A stretch of DNA of 64,000 nucleotides from Lachnospiraceae bacterium (GCA_022781985.1 JALESH010000048.1:1-64000); one strand, 5' to 3'. Positions 38,860-49,313 are shown, counted from the stretch's first letter. Numbers and translations are program-made. Notes: generated by a model not told the origin, from the sequence alone.

Positions 38860-40530
38860 ATGTTGGAAACGGATAAGAGTTTATATGATGTAGTCATCGT
38901 AGGCGGCGGCCCGGCCGGGCTTTCGGCAGCCATCTATGCAGCCAGGGCAAAGTTTCGGGTTCTGGTGGTGGAGAAAAGCGGTATTGGGGGGCAGATCACC
39001 ATTACCTCGGAGATTGTGAACTATCCGGGCGTAGAGTACAGCAGCGGGAAGGAACTGACGGAAAAGATGCGGCTTCAGGCAGAGGGTTTCGGCGCGGAGT
39101 TTTTGGCGGCGGAGGTAGTGGACATGGAGCTGGAGAAGGAGATCAAGACCATCCGTACCACCAGAGGGGAGTATCAGGCCCTGGGCGTGGTGCTGGCTAC
39201 CGGTGCCAATCCCAGAAAGCTTGGCTTCAAAGGAGAAAAGGCCTTTCAGGGCCGTGGAGTAGCCTACTGTGCCACCTGTGACGGCGAATTTTTTACAGGA
39301 AAGGAGGTCTTCGTCATCGGAGGTGGATTTGCTGCCGTGGAGGAGGGGATCTTTCTGACCAAATATGCCGTGAGAGTGACCCTGATTGTAAGAGAGGAAA
39401 ATTTTACCTGTGCCAGGACAGTGTGGGAGAAGCTGGAGGGAAGGGAAAACATCAGGGCAGTCTTCCGCACCGAGCTGATAGAAGTCGCTGGGGAGGATAT
39501 GGTGACCTATGCCCGGTTCCGCAATAATGAGACAGGAGAGGAGTGGAGCCATGAGGCTGCGGAGGGCTTCGGCGTCTTCGTGTTTGCCGGCTATGTGCCC
39601 AATTCTGAGTGGATCGGCGACAGTGTGAAGAAGGACGAGCAGGGCTATCTGCTCACCGACAGGGATCAGAAGACCAGCCTGGAGGGAGTATATGGGGCGG
39701 GAGACATCTGCGTGAAGAACCTGCGCCAGGTGGTCACTGCGGTATCTGACGGCGCAGTGGCAGCCACCTCTCTGGAAAAGGTGGTATCCGGGCTGCATGA
39801 GAAACTGGATATTCCGCCCCTTGTCCGGATGGAAAAGCATCCCCACAAGGGGAAGAAATCAGAGGATGGGCTTGGGGAAGGGAGTGAAGGAAGCGGCGGG
39901 GAATTTTTAAATGCAGAAATCCGTGCCCAGCTGGAAGACTTATTTGCCAGATTTGAGCATTCTGTGATCCTCAAGGTCTGGCTGGATGATCAGCCTCTGT
40001 CGGGAGAGGTAATGGGCTTTATCAGAGAACTGGAGGATCTGACCGATAAGGTGGCCTGGAGGAGGGCAGAGTGGAAGGAGGGCCAAAAGATGCCTGTGCT
40101 GCCCTCGGTGGAGATCTGCCGTGAGGATGGAAGCAGCAGCGGCATTCATTTTCATGGAGTGCCGGGGGGGCACGAATTCAATTCCTTCGTGATCGCTCTT
40201 TACAATGCAGCAGGTCCGGGGCAGCAGGTGGATGAGGAAACGGAAAAAAGGCTCAGGGGGATCCGGGGGAAGCATAATTTAAAGGTTCTGGTTTCCCTTT
40301 CCTGCACCATGTGCCCGGAGACGGTGATGTCTGCCCAGAAGGCGGCAGCTCTTTCAGAAAATATAGAGGCAGAGATGTTCGATCTAGCCCATTTTCCGAG
40401 GCTGAAGGAAAAATATAAGGTGATGAGCGTTCCCTGCCTGATTCTGAATGATGAAAAGGTGTTTTTCGGCAAAAAAAATATAAAGGAAATCACAGATATT
40501 CTGGCCAGTGCCGAGGGGAATGAAAAATAA
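38860..40530 (+). CDS. AhpF-like FAD-dependent disulfide reductase: N-terminal TrxR domain, C-terminal thioredoxin/glutaredoxin-like domain
   Basis: 'VVIVGGGPAGLSAAIYAARAKF', 'YCATCDGEFF', 'VYGAGDICVKNLRQVVTAVSDGAVAA'; C-terminal 'VSLSCTMCPETV'. Confidence 0.88.
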   Translation: MLETDKSLYDVVIVGGGPAGLSAAIYAARAKFRVLVVEKSGIGGQITITSEIVNYPGVEYSSGKELTEKMRLQAEGFGAEFLAAEVVDMELEKEIKTIRTTRGEYQALGVVLATGANPRKLGFKGEKAFQGRGVAYCATCDGEFFTGKEVFVIGGGFAAVEEGIFLTKYAVRVTLIVREENFTCARTVWEKLEGRENIRAVFRTELIEVAGEDMVTYARFRNNETGEEWSHEAAEGFGVFVFAGYVPNSEWIGDSVKKDEQGYLLTDRDQKTSLEGVYGAGDICVKNLRQVVTAVSDGAVAATSLEKVVSGLHEKLDIPPLVRMEKHPHKGKKSEDGLGEGSEGSGGEFLNAEIRAQLEDLFARFEHSVILKVWLDDQPLSGEVMGFIRELEDLTDKVAWRRAEWKEGQKMPVLPSVEICREDGSSSGIHFHGVPGGHEFNSFVIALYNAAGPGQQVDEETEKRLRGIRGKHNLKVLVSLSCTMCPETVMSAQKAAALSENIEAEMFDLAHFPRLKEKYKVMSVPCLILNDEKVFFGKKNIKEITDILASAEGNEK

Positions 40531-40597
40531 AATCAATATTTCGCACTGGTATCATATATTTTAAAAGCGCAGCTGGTCAGGATAAAGGAGGCAGAGG

Positions 40598-40678
40598 ATG
40601 AAAAAACACAGGTTTTGGGCATGGGCAATGCTGGCATGCCTTATGATGACATTTTATACAGGCATCAGACACAAATAA
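40598..40678 (+). CDS. 26-aa hydrophobic microprotein
   Basis: RBS 'aaaggaggcagagg'; MKKHRFWAWAMLACLMMTFYTGIRHK*; directly between reductase and ATPase genes. Confidence 0.6.
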   Translation: MKKHRFWAWAMLACLMMTFYTGIRHK

Positions 40679-40693
40679 AGGAGGATGTATCGT

Positions 40694-40954
40694 ATGTGGG
40701 ACTTTATGGAAAAAATCAACTGGAAAAAGACAGGTATCTTTGCGACAGGGGTATTGTTTGGAACGGCGGGAGTCAAGGTGCTGGGCAGCAAAGATGCCAA
40801 GAGGGTGTATACAAACTGTGTGGCGGCTGCCCTCAGAGCTAAGGAATGTGTGATGAAGACGGCCGTGACCATCCAGGAAAATGCAGAGGATATTTATGCA
40901 GAAGCAAAGGTGATCAATGAGGAGCGGGCTGCAGCTGTCTCCGAAGAGGAGTGA
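40694..40954 (+). CDS. Small membrane-associated protein (DUF6110-like)
   Basis: MWDFMEKINWKKTGIFATGVLFGTAGVKVLGSKDAKRVYTNCVAAALRAKECVMKTAVTIQENAEDIYAEAKV...; overlaps ATPase GTG start. Confidence 0.65.
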   Translation: MWDFMEKINWKKTGIFATGVLFGTAGVKVLGSKDAKRVYTNCVAAALRAKECVMKTAVTIQENAEDIYAEAKVINEERAAAVSEEE

Positions 40955-43032
40955 TAGAATTGGAGTTCAGTATAAAGCATGTGATAAAGGGACGGCTCAG
41001 AGTACATCTGTCCGTGTCCCGGATGACCTGCCGGGAAGCGGATATTCTATTCTGCTACCTGAGCCGGCAGAAGAATGTGACCTCGGCCAAGGTATATGAG
41101 CGTACCGGGGATGCAGTGATCTGCCATACCGGAGACAGGGCAGAGGTGCTGGCCCTGCTGCGCCGGTTTCGCTTTGAGGAGGAGCAGCCGGAGGGGCTGC
41201 CGGAGAATACCGGCAGAGAGCTCAATGGCAGGTATCAGGAGAGGCTGCTGGGCAGGATTCTTTCCTATTATGCAAGGAAGCTTTTTCTGCCCTATCCGCT
41301 GAGGATCTGCTATGCAGGGCTGAAGTCGGCAGGGTATATCTGGAAGGGACTCAGGACTCTGGCTAAGGGGAGGATAGAGGTGCCGGTGCTGGATGGGACT
41401 GCTATTGCTGTATCCATGCTCAGAGGAGATGCCGATACGGCAGGCTCCATCATGTTTCTGTTAGGTGTGGGAGAGCTTCTGGAGGAGTGGACCCACAAAA
41501 AGTAGGTGAACGACCTGGCCAGGACCATGTCCCTCAACATAGGCAGGGTCTGGAGGAAGAGTGAGGGCCGGGAGGTGTCGGTTCCTGTTTCTGAGATCCG
41601 TCCGGGAGATCAGGTGGTGATCCATATGGGCAGTCTCATCCCCTGCGACGGCACCGTAGCAGAGGGGGAGGCCATGGTGAACCAGGCATCCCTGACGGGA
41701 GAATCCCTGTCGGTAAGAAAGGCGGAGGGGAGTACGGTCTACGGGGGAACCGTGGTGGAGGAGGGAGAGATTACGGTCATCGTACAGGCTGCAGGAGGAG
41801 ACGGCAGGTATGAAAAGATCGTCACCATGATCGAAGAATCCGAGAAACTGAAATCAGCCATGGAGAGCAGGGCGGAGCATCTGGCAGACAGGCTGGTACC
41901 CTTCACCCTGGCAGGTACGCTGCTGGCCTGGCTGCTTACCGGAAATGCGGAGAAGGCCCTGTCGGTACTGATGGTAGACTTCTCCTGTGCCTTGAAGCTG
42001 GCTGTGCCCATATCCGTTCTTTCGGCCATCAGGGAGGCGAGAGCCTACAGGATGACAGTAAAAGGTGGGAAATACCTGGAGGCAGTGGCAGAGGCGGATA
42101 CCATTGTATTTGACAAAACAGGTACCCTGACTGAGGCCAGGCCTACCGTGGCCGGAGTGATTCCCTTCCGGGACGAGGACCCGGATGAGCTTCTCAGGAT
42201 CGCTGCCTGTATGGAAGAGCATTTTCCCCACTCCATGGCCAAGGCGGTGGTCAATGCGGCAAGGGAAAGGCAGCTGGACCATGAGGAGATGCATTCCAGG
42301 GTGGAGTATATTGTGGCGCATGGCATTTCTACCACGATAGAGGGGAAGAGGGCCATAATCGGCAGCCGCCACTTCGTCTTTGAGGATGAAAAATGTCAGG
42401 TTCCCGAAGGGATGGAGGAGCGCTTTGAAAGCCTGCCTGCAGAGTATTCCCATCTGTATCTGGCAGTGGAAAACCGGCTTGCGGCGGTGATCTGCATCGA
42501 AGATCCCCTTCGGGAGGAGACGGAGGAGGTGATTCGGGCGCTGAAGGAAACCGGACTGTCCAGGATCGTCATGATGACCGGAGACAACCAGCTTACCGCA
42601 CAGGCTATAGCCCGACGGATAGGGATAGACGAGTACTATTCGGAGGTCCTTCCTGAGGATAAGGCTGCCTTTATCGTAAGGGAGAAGGCTGCCGGCAGAA
42701 AGGTGATCATGGTAGGGGACGGCATCAACGACTCCCCGGCGCTCTCTGCGGCGGATGCAGGCATAGCCGTCAGCGACGGAGCCGAAATCGCCAGGGAGGT
42801 GGCGGATATCACCGTGGAAGCAGAAGACCTGGCCGAGCTTGTGACTCTGAGACTGCTGAGCCAGGGGCTGATGAAGCGGATCAACAGAAACTACCGCGCT
42901 ATTGCAGGCTTCAATACCATACTGATCCTGCTGGGCGCAGGAGGTGTGATCCGGCCTGCTGCGGCAGCCCTGCTTCACAATACCTCCACTCTTGTCATCG
43001 GGCTGAAGAGTATGGAAAACCTGCTGCCCTGA
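40951..43032 (+). pseudogene. Heavy-metal-translocating P1B-type ATPase, interrupted by in-frame TAG at 41503-41505
   Basis: N-terminal part ends 'LGVGELLEEWTHKK*' and continues in phase 'VNDLARTMSLNIGRVW'; 'LTGESLSV', 'DKTGTLTEARP', 'MVGDGINDSPALSAADAGIAV', TM motif 'DFSCALKLAVP'. Confidence 0.88.
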
Positions 43033-43196
43033 TTGGGTCTGGCCATATCCGGTATTTTCGGATGTGGCCTCTTTTTGCGCAGGGAAATAAAGAAACAGGT
43101 GCCGCTTTTAAATTATCTCTTTTCTGAAAAGGGCAGATGTGTTACAATGGACTGAGCAGACGGCTGTAAGGCTGAGAGACAATAAAGGTGGGGCAT

Positions 43197-43889
43197 ATGA
43201 AGAGAATACTATTAAAGCTGAGCGGAGAGGCTCTTGCGGGAGAGAAGAAGAGCGGATTTGATGAGGAGACGGTAAGGGGGGTTGCGCTGCAGGTAAAGCA
43301 GATCGTGGGGAATACCCAGGTGGGCATCGTGATCGGGGGAGGCAATTTCTGGCGGGGCCGTTCCAGTGAAAATATCGACAGAACCAAGGCGGATCAGATC
43401 GGCATGCTGGCCACGGTGATGAACTGTATCTATGTGTCGGAGATCTTCCGTTCTGTGGGGATGGATACGGAGATACTGACCCCTTTTGTCTGCGGCTCCT
43501 TTACCAGTCTTTTTTCCAAGGACAGGGCCAATGAATATTTTCAGCAGGGCAGGATCGTTTTTTTTGCAGGGGGTACGGGGCACCCTTATTTCTCAACGGA
43601 TACAGGGGTGGTGCTGCGGGCTGTGGAGACGGAGGCGGATGTGATTCTCCTAGCCAAGGCGGTGGACGGAGTCTATGATGACGATCCCAGGCTCAATCCG
43701 GCAGCAAAAAAATATGATGAGGTCTCCATCCACGAGGTGATCGCAAAGAACCTTCAGGTGGTGGATATGACGGCATCCATCCTGGCCAGAGACAACAGGA
43801 TGCCCATGTGGGTCTTTGGGCTGGGGGAGAAGGACAGCATTGTGAATACTGTTAACGGCAGATTTACAGGCACCAAGGTGACAGTTTAG
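43197..43889 (+). CDS. pyrH: UMP kinase
   Basis: 'MKRILLKLSGEALAGEKKSGFDEE', 'VGIVIGGGNFWRGR', 'DGVYDDDPRLNPAAKKYDEVS'. Confidence 0.96.
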   Translation: MKRILLKLSGEALAGEKKSGFDEETVRGVALQVKQIVGNTQVGIVIGGGNFWRGRSSENIDRTKADQIGMLATVMNCIYVSEIFRSVGMDTEILTPFVCGSFTSLFSKDRANEYFQQGRIVFFAGGTGHPYFSTDTGVVLRAVETEADVILLAKAVDGVYDDDPRLNPAAKKYDEVSIHEVIAKNLQVVDMTASILARDNRMPMWVFGLGEKDSIVNTVNGRFTGTKVTV

Positions 43890-43909
43890 AAAAGATCGGA
43901 GGAAAACAT

Positions 43910-44461
43910 ATGGACGGGAAGTTAAAGGTTTATGAGGATAAGATGACAAAGGCATTCGACTATCTGGCAGCTGATTTTGCCGCCATCAGGGCAGGACGCG
44001 CGAATCCCCATGTACTGGATAAGATCAGGGTGGATTATTACGGTACCCCCACACCCATCCAGCAGGTAGGGAACATCACAGTTCCGGAGCCCAGGATGAT
44101 TCAGATCGCCCCCTGGGAAAAGACGCTGATCAGGAATATTGAGAAAGCGATCCTGGCTTCTGATGTGGGGATCACTCCCTCTAACGACGGTGCGGTCATC
44201 CGTCTGGTATTTCCGGAGCTGACGGAGGAGAGAAGGAAGGATCTGGTAAAGGAAGTAAAGAAAAAGGGAGAAGAGGGCAAGGTGGCCATCCGCAATATCA
44301 GGAGGGACGGCAACGATGCTTTCAGGAAGCTGGCAAAGGAGGATGTTTCTGAGGATCAGATCAAGCAGCTGGAAGAGAAGCTCCAGAAGCTGACAGACAG
44401 GTTTATCAAGGATATCGAAAGGCTGGTAGAAGAGAAATCGAAGGAAATTCTCACAGTATAA
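43910..44461 (+). CDS. frr: Ribosome recycling factor
   Basis: 'AAIRAGRANPHVLDKIRVDYYGTPTPIQQVGNITVPEPRM'. Confidence 0.97.
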   Translation: MDGKLKVYEDKMTKAFDYLAADFAAIRAGRANPHVLDKIRVDYYGTPTPIQQVGNITVPEPRMIQIAPWEKTLIRNIEKAILASDVGITPSNDGAVIRLVFPELTEERRKDLVKEVKKKGEEGKVAIRNIRRDGNDAFRKLAKEDVSEDQIKQLEEKLQKLTDRFIKDIERLVEEKSKEILTV

Positions 44462-44537
44462 GGATTACAGAAGGAGGGACATTCGATGCAGGTCGTTTTG
44501 TCCCTTCTGACGATATGAGTCTTGGAGGAACGGCAAA

Positions 44538-45257
44538 ATGCTGGAAAAGATGAAGATTCCCAATCACGTTGCGATCATTCTGGACGGAAACGGCAGATGG
44601 GCCAGAAGCAGAGGAATGCCGCGAAGCTACGGACACGTGCAGGGAGCCAAGGCAGTGGAGACCATCTGCGAGGAAGCCTATAAGCTGGGCATACAGTATC
44701 TGACCGTATATGCTTTTTCTACGGAAAATTGGAACCGGCCTGAGGATGAGGTGGAGGCGCTGATGAAGCTGCTTAGGAACTACTTAAAGACCTGTCTGAA
44801 AACCGCATCAAAAAACCGAATGTGCGTCAGGATCCTGGGAGACAAGAGCGGGCTGGACGAGGATATCAGAACCAGGATAGAGGAGCTGGAAAAGGCCACC
44901 AGTGAGAATGACGGCCTGCATTTTCAGATTGCCCTCAACTATGGGGGCAGGGATGAAATTGTCAGGGCAGTAAAAAAACTGGCGCTGGAGGTAAAGTCGG
45001 GCAGCAGGGAGGCAGAAAGCATCACCGAGGAGACAGTGAGTGAAATGCTGGATACCCATGGGCTGCCGGAGCCGGATCTGCTGATCAGAACCTGCAATGA
45101 ACAGAGAATATCCAATTTTCTGCTCTGGCAGCTGGCTTATACGGAATTTTATTTCACTCCTGCAGCATGGCCTGATTTTACAAAAGAAGAATTGATAAAA
45201 GCCATAGAGGCATATAATAAAAGGGATAGAAGATATGGATTGGTGAAGAAGGATTAG
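44538..45257 (+). CDS. uppS: Isoprenyl (undecaprenyl) diphosphate synthase
   Basis: 'HVAIILDGNGRWARSRGMPRSYGHVQGAK', 'LPEPDLLIRTCNEQRISNFLLWQLAYTEFYF'. Confidence 0.95.
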   Translation: MLEKMKIPNHVAIILDGNGRWARSRGMPRSYGHVQGAKAVETICEEAYKLGIQYLTVYAFSTENWNRPEDEVEALMKLLRNYLKTCLKTASKNRMCVRILGDKSGLDEDIRTRIEELEKATSENDGLHFQIALNYGGRDEIVRAVKKLALEVKSGSREAESITEETVSEMLDTHGLPEPDLLIRTCNEQRISNFLLWQLAYTEFYFTPAAWPDFTKEELIKAIEAYNKRDRRYGLVKKD

Positions 45258-45269
45258 GAGGAAACGGCT

Positions 45270-46091
45270 ATGTTCAAGACTCGTGTGCTCAGCAGTATCT
45301 TTCTTGTAATGGCGGCTCTTGTGACAGTTTTCTGCGGTGGATATCTGCTGGCAGCCATTCTTTTGCTGGTTTCTGCAGTGGCTTACGGAGAGCTGAGCAG
45401 GGCATGTGGGATCCATACTCAGGGAAAGAGGATCAATGCGCTGGAGGGAGCTGGCTATACCGCTATTCTCTTCTATTATGGAGCGGTGGTATTTGGAGAG
45501 GATCCCGTCCTGCCTTTTCTATGTATTCTCTTTGCAATGATAGCTTATATGTTTGTCTATGTCTTTACCTTTCCCCGTTTCCGGGCGGAGCAGGTGATGT
45601 CAGCTTTTTTCAGCTTTGTGTATGCGCCTGTGATGCTTTCCTTTATTTTTCAGACCAGAGAGCTGGAATACGGTCTGGGCATTGTGTGGCTGATCTTCAT
45701 CAGCTCCTGGATCTGTGACAGCTGTGCCTATCTGACGGGGATCCTGATAGGGAAGCATAAGCTGGCCCCCGGGCTGAGTCCGAAGAAGTCCCTGGAAGGG
45801 GCTGTGGGAGGTATCGCAGGTTCTGCACTGGCAGGAGGCCTGTATGGGTATTTTGCAGTGGGCAGTATGCTGCCTGAGCAGGGCATGGTATGGAACTTTG
45901 TGCTGATCGGCGGGCTGGGAGCTGTGATTTCGCAGATCGGGGATCTGGCTGCATCTGCCATCAAGAGAAACCATGAGATCAAGGATTACGGACATCTGAT
46001 ACCGGGACATGGAGGCATCATGGACCGGTTTGACAGTGTGATCTTTACGGCACCCATGATCTATGCTTTGGCGGTGCTGCTGATTCAATAA
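45270..46091 (+). CDS. cdsA: Phosphatidate cytidylyltransferase
   Basis: 'SPKKSLEGAVGGIAGS', 'GDLAASAIKRNHEIKDYGHLIPGHGGIMDRFDSV'. Confidence 0.95.
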   Translation: MFKTRVLSSIFLVMAALVTVFCGGYLLAAILLLVSAVAYGELSRACGIHTQGKRINALEGAGYTAILFYYGAVVFGEDPVLPFLCILFAMIAYMFVYVFTFPRFRAEQVMSAFFSFVYAPVMLSFIFQTRELEYGLGIVWLIFISSWICDSCAYLTGILIGKHKLAPGLSPKKSLEGAVGGIAGSALAGGLYGYFAVGSMLPEQGMVWNFVLIGGLGAVISQIGDLAASAIKRNHEIKDYGHLIPGHGGIMDRFDSVIFTAPMIYALAVLLIQ

Positions 46092-46105
46092 AGACGGAGG
46101 TAGGG

Positions 46106-47251
46106 ATGAGGAGGATAGCGGTTTTGGGCTCCACGGGCTCTGTGGGAACACAGACCCTGGAGATCGTCAGGCAGAATCGGGACCTGCAGGTGACTGCCCT
46201 GGCAGCGGGAAGCAACGTGGAGCTGATGGAGAAGCAGATCAGGGAGTTCCGGCCTGCTGCAGCAGCCATGTGGAGTGAAGAGGCCTGCAGGGAGCTGAGA
46301 TTGAGGGTGGCGGATACCGGTGTGAGGATCGGCTGTGGCATGGAAGGACTGCTGGAAATTGCCGTCATGGAGGAAGTAGAGATACTGGTGACAGCCATCG
46401 TGGGGATGATCGGGATCAGGCCCACCATTGCTGCCATTGAAAGCGGTAAGAGCATCGCCCTTGCCAATAAAGAGACATTGGTTGCAGCGGGTCATATCAT
46501 TATGCCCCTGGCCGGGAAGTGCGGAGTTTCCATCCTGCCGGTGGACAGCGAGCACAGCGCGGTTTTTCAGTCCATGAACGGAGAAAATAGAAGCCGGATC
46601 AGTCGGATCCTGCTGACTGCCTCGGGAGGGCCTTTTCGGGGCAGGACCAGAAGGGAGCTTTCGACTGTGCAGGTGGAGGATGCCCTGAAGCATCCCAACT
46701 GGGCTATGGGGAGGAAGATCACCATAGACTCTGCCACCATGGTGAATAAGGGACTGGAGGTCATGGAGGCTGCCTGGCTGTTCGGTGTGGGGCTGGAGAA
46801 AATCGAGGTAGTGGTGCATCCTCAGAGCATCATTCATTCTATGGTAGAGTATGCGGACGGCGGGGTGATGGCACAGATGGGAGTGCCGGATATGAAGCTT
46901 CCTATTGCCTATGCACTGTTTTATCCCGACAGAAGGCCCCTGGAAGGGAAGCGGCTGGATTTTTCCCAGTTGAGCAGCCTGACCTTTGAGAAGCCGGATA
47001 TGGAGGCCTTTCCGGGACTGCGGCTGGCTTTTGCAGCGGCACGGCAGGGAGGCAGTGTACCCACGGTTTATAATGCGGCCAATGAAAGGGCTGTAAGTCT
47101 GTTTTTAGAAAGGAAGATAGGATTTATGCAGATTCCGGAGCTGATCGAAGCATCCATGGCAGCCCACAGGAGGGTGGATAGCCCCAGTGTGGAGGAGATC
47201 CTTCAGGCAGAGCGGGAAACGTATGAATTTATCAGACAGGTGGTAAATTGA
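46106..47251 (+). CDS. dxr: 1-deoxy-D-xylulose-5-phosphate reductoisomerase
   Basis: 'MRRIAVLGSTGSVGTQTLEIV', 'LPVDSEHSAVFQ', 'ITIDSATMVNKGLEVMEA'. Confidence 0.96.
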   Translation: MRRIAVLGSTGSVGTQTLEIVRQNRDLQVTALAAGSNVELMEKQIREFRPAAAAMWSEEACRELRLRVADTGVRIGCGMEGLLEIAVMEEVEILVTAIVGMIGIRPTIAAIESGKSIALANKETLVAAGHIIMPLAGKCGVSILPVDSEHSAVFQSMNGENRSRISRILLTASGGPFRGRTRRELSTVQVEDALKHPNWAMGRKITIDSATMVNKGLEVMEAAWLFGVGLEKIEVVVHPQSIIHSMVEYADGGVMAQMGVPDMKLPIAYALFYPDRRPLEGKRLDFSQLSSLTFEKPDMEAFPGLRLAFAAARQGGSVPTVYNAANERAVSLFLERKIGFMQIPELIEASMAAHRRVDSPSVEEILQAERETYEFIRQVVN

Positions 47252-48306
47252 TTGTTACGATAATATCTTTTTTATTGATCTTTGGACTCATTGTAATATC
47301 TCATGAATTCGGGCATTTTCTGCTGGCCAAGAAAAATGGCATCCGGGTACTGGAATTTGCGGTAGGAATGGGGCCTTCTCTCTTCCATTTTAACAGGGGA
47401 GGGACAAAGTACAGCCTGAAAGTGCTTCCGCTGGGTGGTGCCTGCATTTTTGAAGGCGAGGATGGTGCTGCTGGGGAGGATGGAAAGGCAGGAGAGGGTT
47501 CCTTTACAGAGGCCAGTGTATGGGCCAGGATATCTTCTGTGGCAGCGGGACCTCTGTTCAACTTCCTGCTGGCCTATGTACTGGCACTGATCATGGTAGC
47601 CTTTACCGGCTCGGAGCGTCCGGTGATACAGGAGGTAATGCCGGAGAGTGCTGCAGAAGCGGCAGGGCTGCAGAGCGGTGACCTGATTACCCGGATAAAT
47701 GGAGATCGGATCCACCTGGGGAAGCAGGTGCTTTTGCTGTCCTCTCTCAGCAAGGGGGAGGAGCTGCAGATCGAATATGTCCGTGACGGTGAAAAAAACA
47801 CAGTCACGCTGACTCCGATGTATGATGGTGAGGCAGGCCGTTATTACATGGGATTCAGAGGGGTTGTAGAGGCGTTCAAATGCAGCCCGCCGGAGGTGTT
47901 TGAATACAGCTTTTATGAGCTGCAATACTGGGTGGAGGCTACCTTTAAGAGCCTGGGAATGCTGGTTACGGGTCAGGTGAGCAGGGATGATGTGGCAGGT
48001 CCGGTAGGAATCGCCCAGCTGGTGGGAGATACCTATGAGGATGCGAAGCCCTACGGTATCAGTTCGGTTATCTTCTCCATGATGAATATTGCCATGCTGC
48101 TGTCTGTGAATCTGGGGATCATCAACCTTCTGCCCCTTCCTGCACTGGATGGAGGCAGGCTGGTATTTCTCCTGGTGGAGGCGGTGAGGGGCAGGCCGAT
48201 TCCGCCGGAAAAGGAGGGTATGGTTCATCTGGCAGGCATGGTAGTGCTGATGCTGGTGATGGTGCTGGTATTGTTCAACGATATTGCCAGGATCTTTACA
48301 GGATAA
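47248..48306 (+). CDS. rseP: RIP zinc metalloprotease (site-2 protease), TTG start overlapping dxr stop
   Basis: 'VISHEFGHFLLAKKNGIRV' HExxH, PDZ segment, 'LLPLPALDGGRLVFLLVEAVRG'. Confidence 0.93.
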   Translation: MIVTIISFLLIFGLIVISHEFGHFLLAKKNGIRVLEFAVGMGPSLFHFNRGGTKYSLKVLPLGGACIFEGEDGAAGEDGKAGEGSFTEASVWARISSVAAGPLFNFLLAYVLALIMVAFTGSERPVIQEVMPESAAEAAGLQSGDLITRINGDRIHLGKQVLLLSSLSKGEELQIEYVRDGEKNTVTLTPMYDGEAGRYYMGFRGVVEAFKCSPPEVFEYSFYELQYWVEATFKSLGMLVTGQVSRDDVAGPVGIAQLVGDTYEDAKPYGISSVIFSMMNIAMLLSVNLGIINLLPLPALDGGRLVFLLVEAVRGRPIPPEKEGMVHLAGMVVLMLVMVLVLFNDIARIFTG

Positions 48307-48552
48307 TAGGAGCTGCACTGATGCAGGCGGAAGTTTGAGCAGTTTTGTGCAATTTGCACACTTGCTTCTTTTGCCTGCATTTTGTATAATCTGATTGTTA
48401 TATGTCTTATATATCATATAAAACACTTCGACTGATCATTTCATGTGTTTCCGAGTTTGTTCTGAGGCTGCCTGTGAGCAGCAGATTTCCGGGTATCTGG
48501 TCTGCAGCAGATCCTTACTGCAGTATGAAAATCAAAAGGGAGGAGGAAGATT

Positions 48553-49275
48553 ATAAAAACAGAGGTTATTTCAGAGGTATATTGGGACAGGGGATTTCGG
48601 GAGATCAATGAGGACTCTGTTTCCCTGCAGGAGGTTAGCCTGAAGGGGAAAAAGGTGCTGTTTGCAGCGGTCTGTGATGGAATCGGGGGTCTTTGGGGCG
48701 GAGAGAAGGCCAGCGGCTTCGTGGCAGAACGGATGACGGAATGGTTTTATAAGGAGGCAGTCATCCTGCTGAAAAAGGGAAGAGGGAGGCAGCGGATCGA
48801 GCAGTCCGGAATCAGGGCACTGTACGGCTGCAACCAGGAGCTGTGCAGATTTGGAGAGAGGAAGGGGAGAAAGCTGGGAACTGCAGTGACTGCCGTTTTG
48901 CTGGATGGAAGACAGTATTTCCTCTGGCACAGCGGAGATACCAGAGCCTACCGTATAGGCAGGAGGATGGGAAGGTTCAAAAGGCTGACCCGGGATCATG
49001 TGGCAGGAAAGCATGCCCTGGTCCGCTGCATCGGGAGCTTTCCGTGGCAGCAGCCTGATGTGCAAAGGGGACATCTGGGACAGATGGAGGCGCTGCTGCT
49101 TTGCTCCGACGGATTCAGGAACAGAATGGCAGAGGAGAAGCTGGCGGAGGCCCTCAGCAGCAGGGCTCTGATATGCAGAGAGCAGATTTTTTTAAGGCTG
49201 AAGGAAATTGGGAGCCATGCCAGGCGGCATGGGGAGACAGATGATATTTCGGCGGTTTTGATCAAGCGGATATAA
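48553..49275 (+). CDS. PP2C-family serine/threonine phosphatase, apparent non-AUG start
   Basis: In-frame extension upstream of 48655: (M)KTEVISEVYWDRGFREINEDSVSLQ...; 'VCDGIGGLWGGEKAS', 'SGDTRAYRIG', 'CSDGFRNRM', 'TDDISAVLI'. No ATG/GTG/TTG before 'KTEV'; RBS gggaggagg. Confidence 0.8.
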   Translation: MKTEVISEVYWDRGFREINEDSVSLQEVSLKGKKVLFAAVCDGIGGLWGGEKASGFVAERMTEWFYKEAVILLKKGRGRQRIEQSGIRALYGCNQELCRFGERKGRKLGTAVTAVLLDGRQYFLWHSGDTRAYRIGRRMGRFKRLTRDHVAGKHALVRCIGSFPWQQPDVQRGHLGQMEALLLCSDGFRNRMAEEKLAEALSSRALICREQIFLRLKEIGSHARRHGETDDISAVLIKRI

Positions 49276-49313
49276 TCGGAGATGGATATAACAGAGAAAA
49301 GGAGGCGGTTCTT

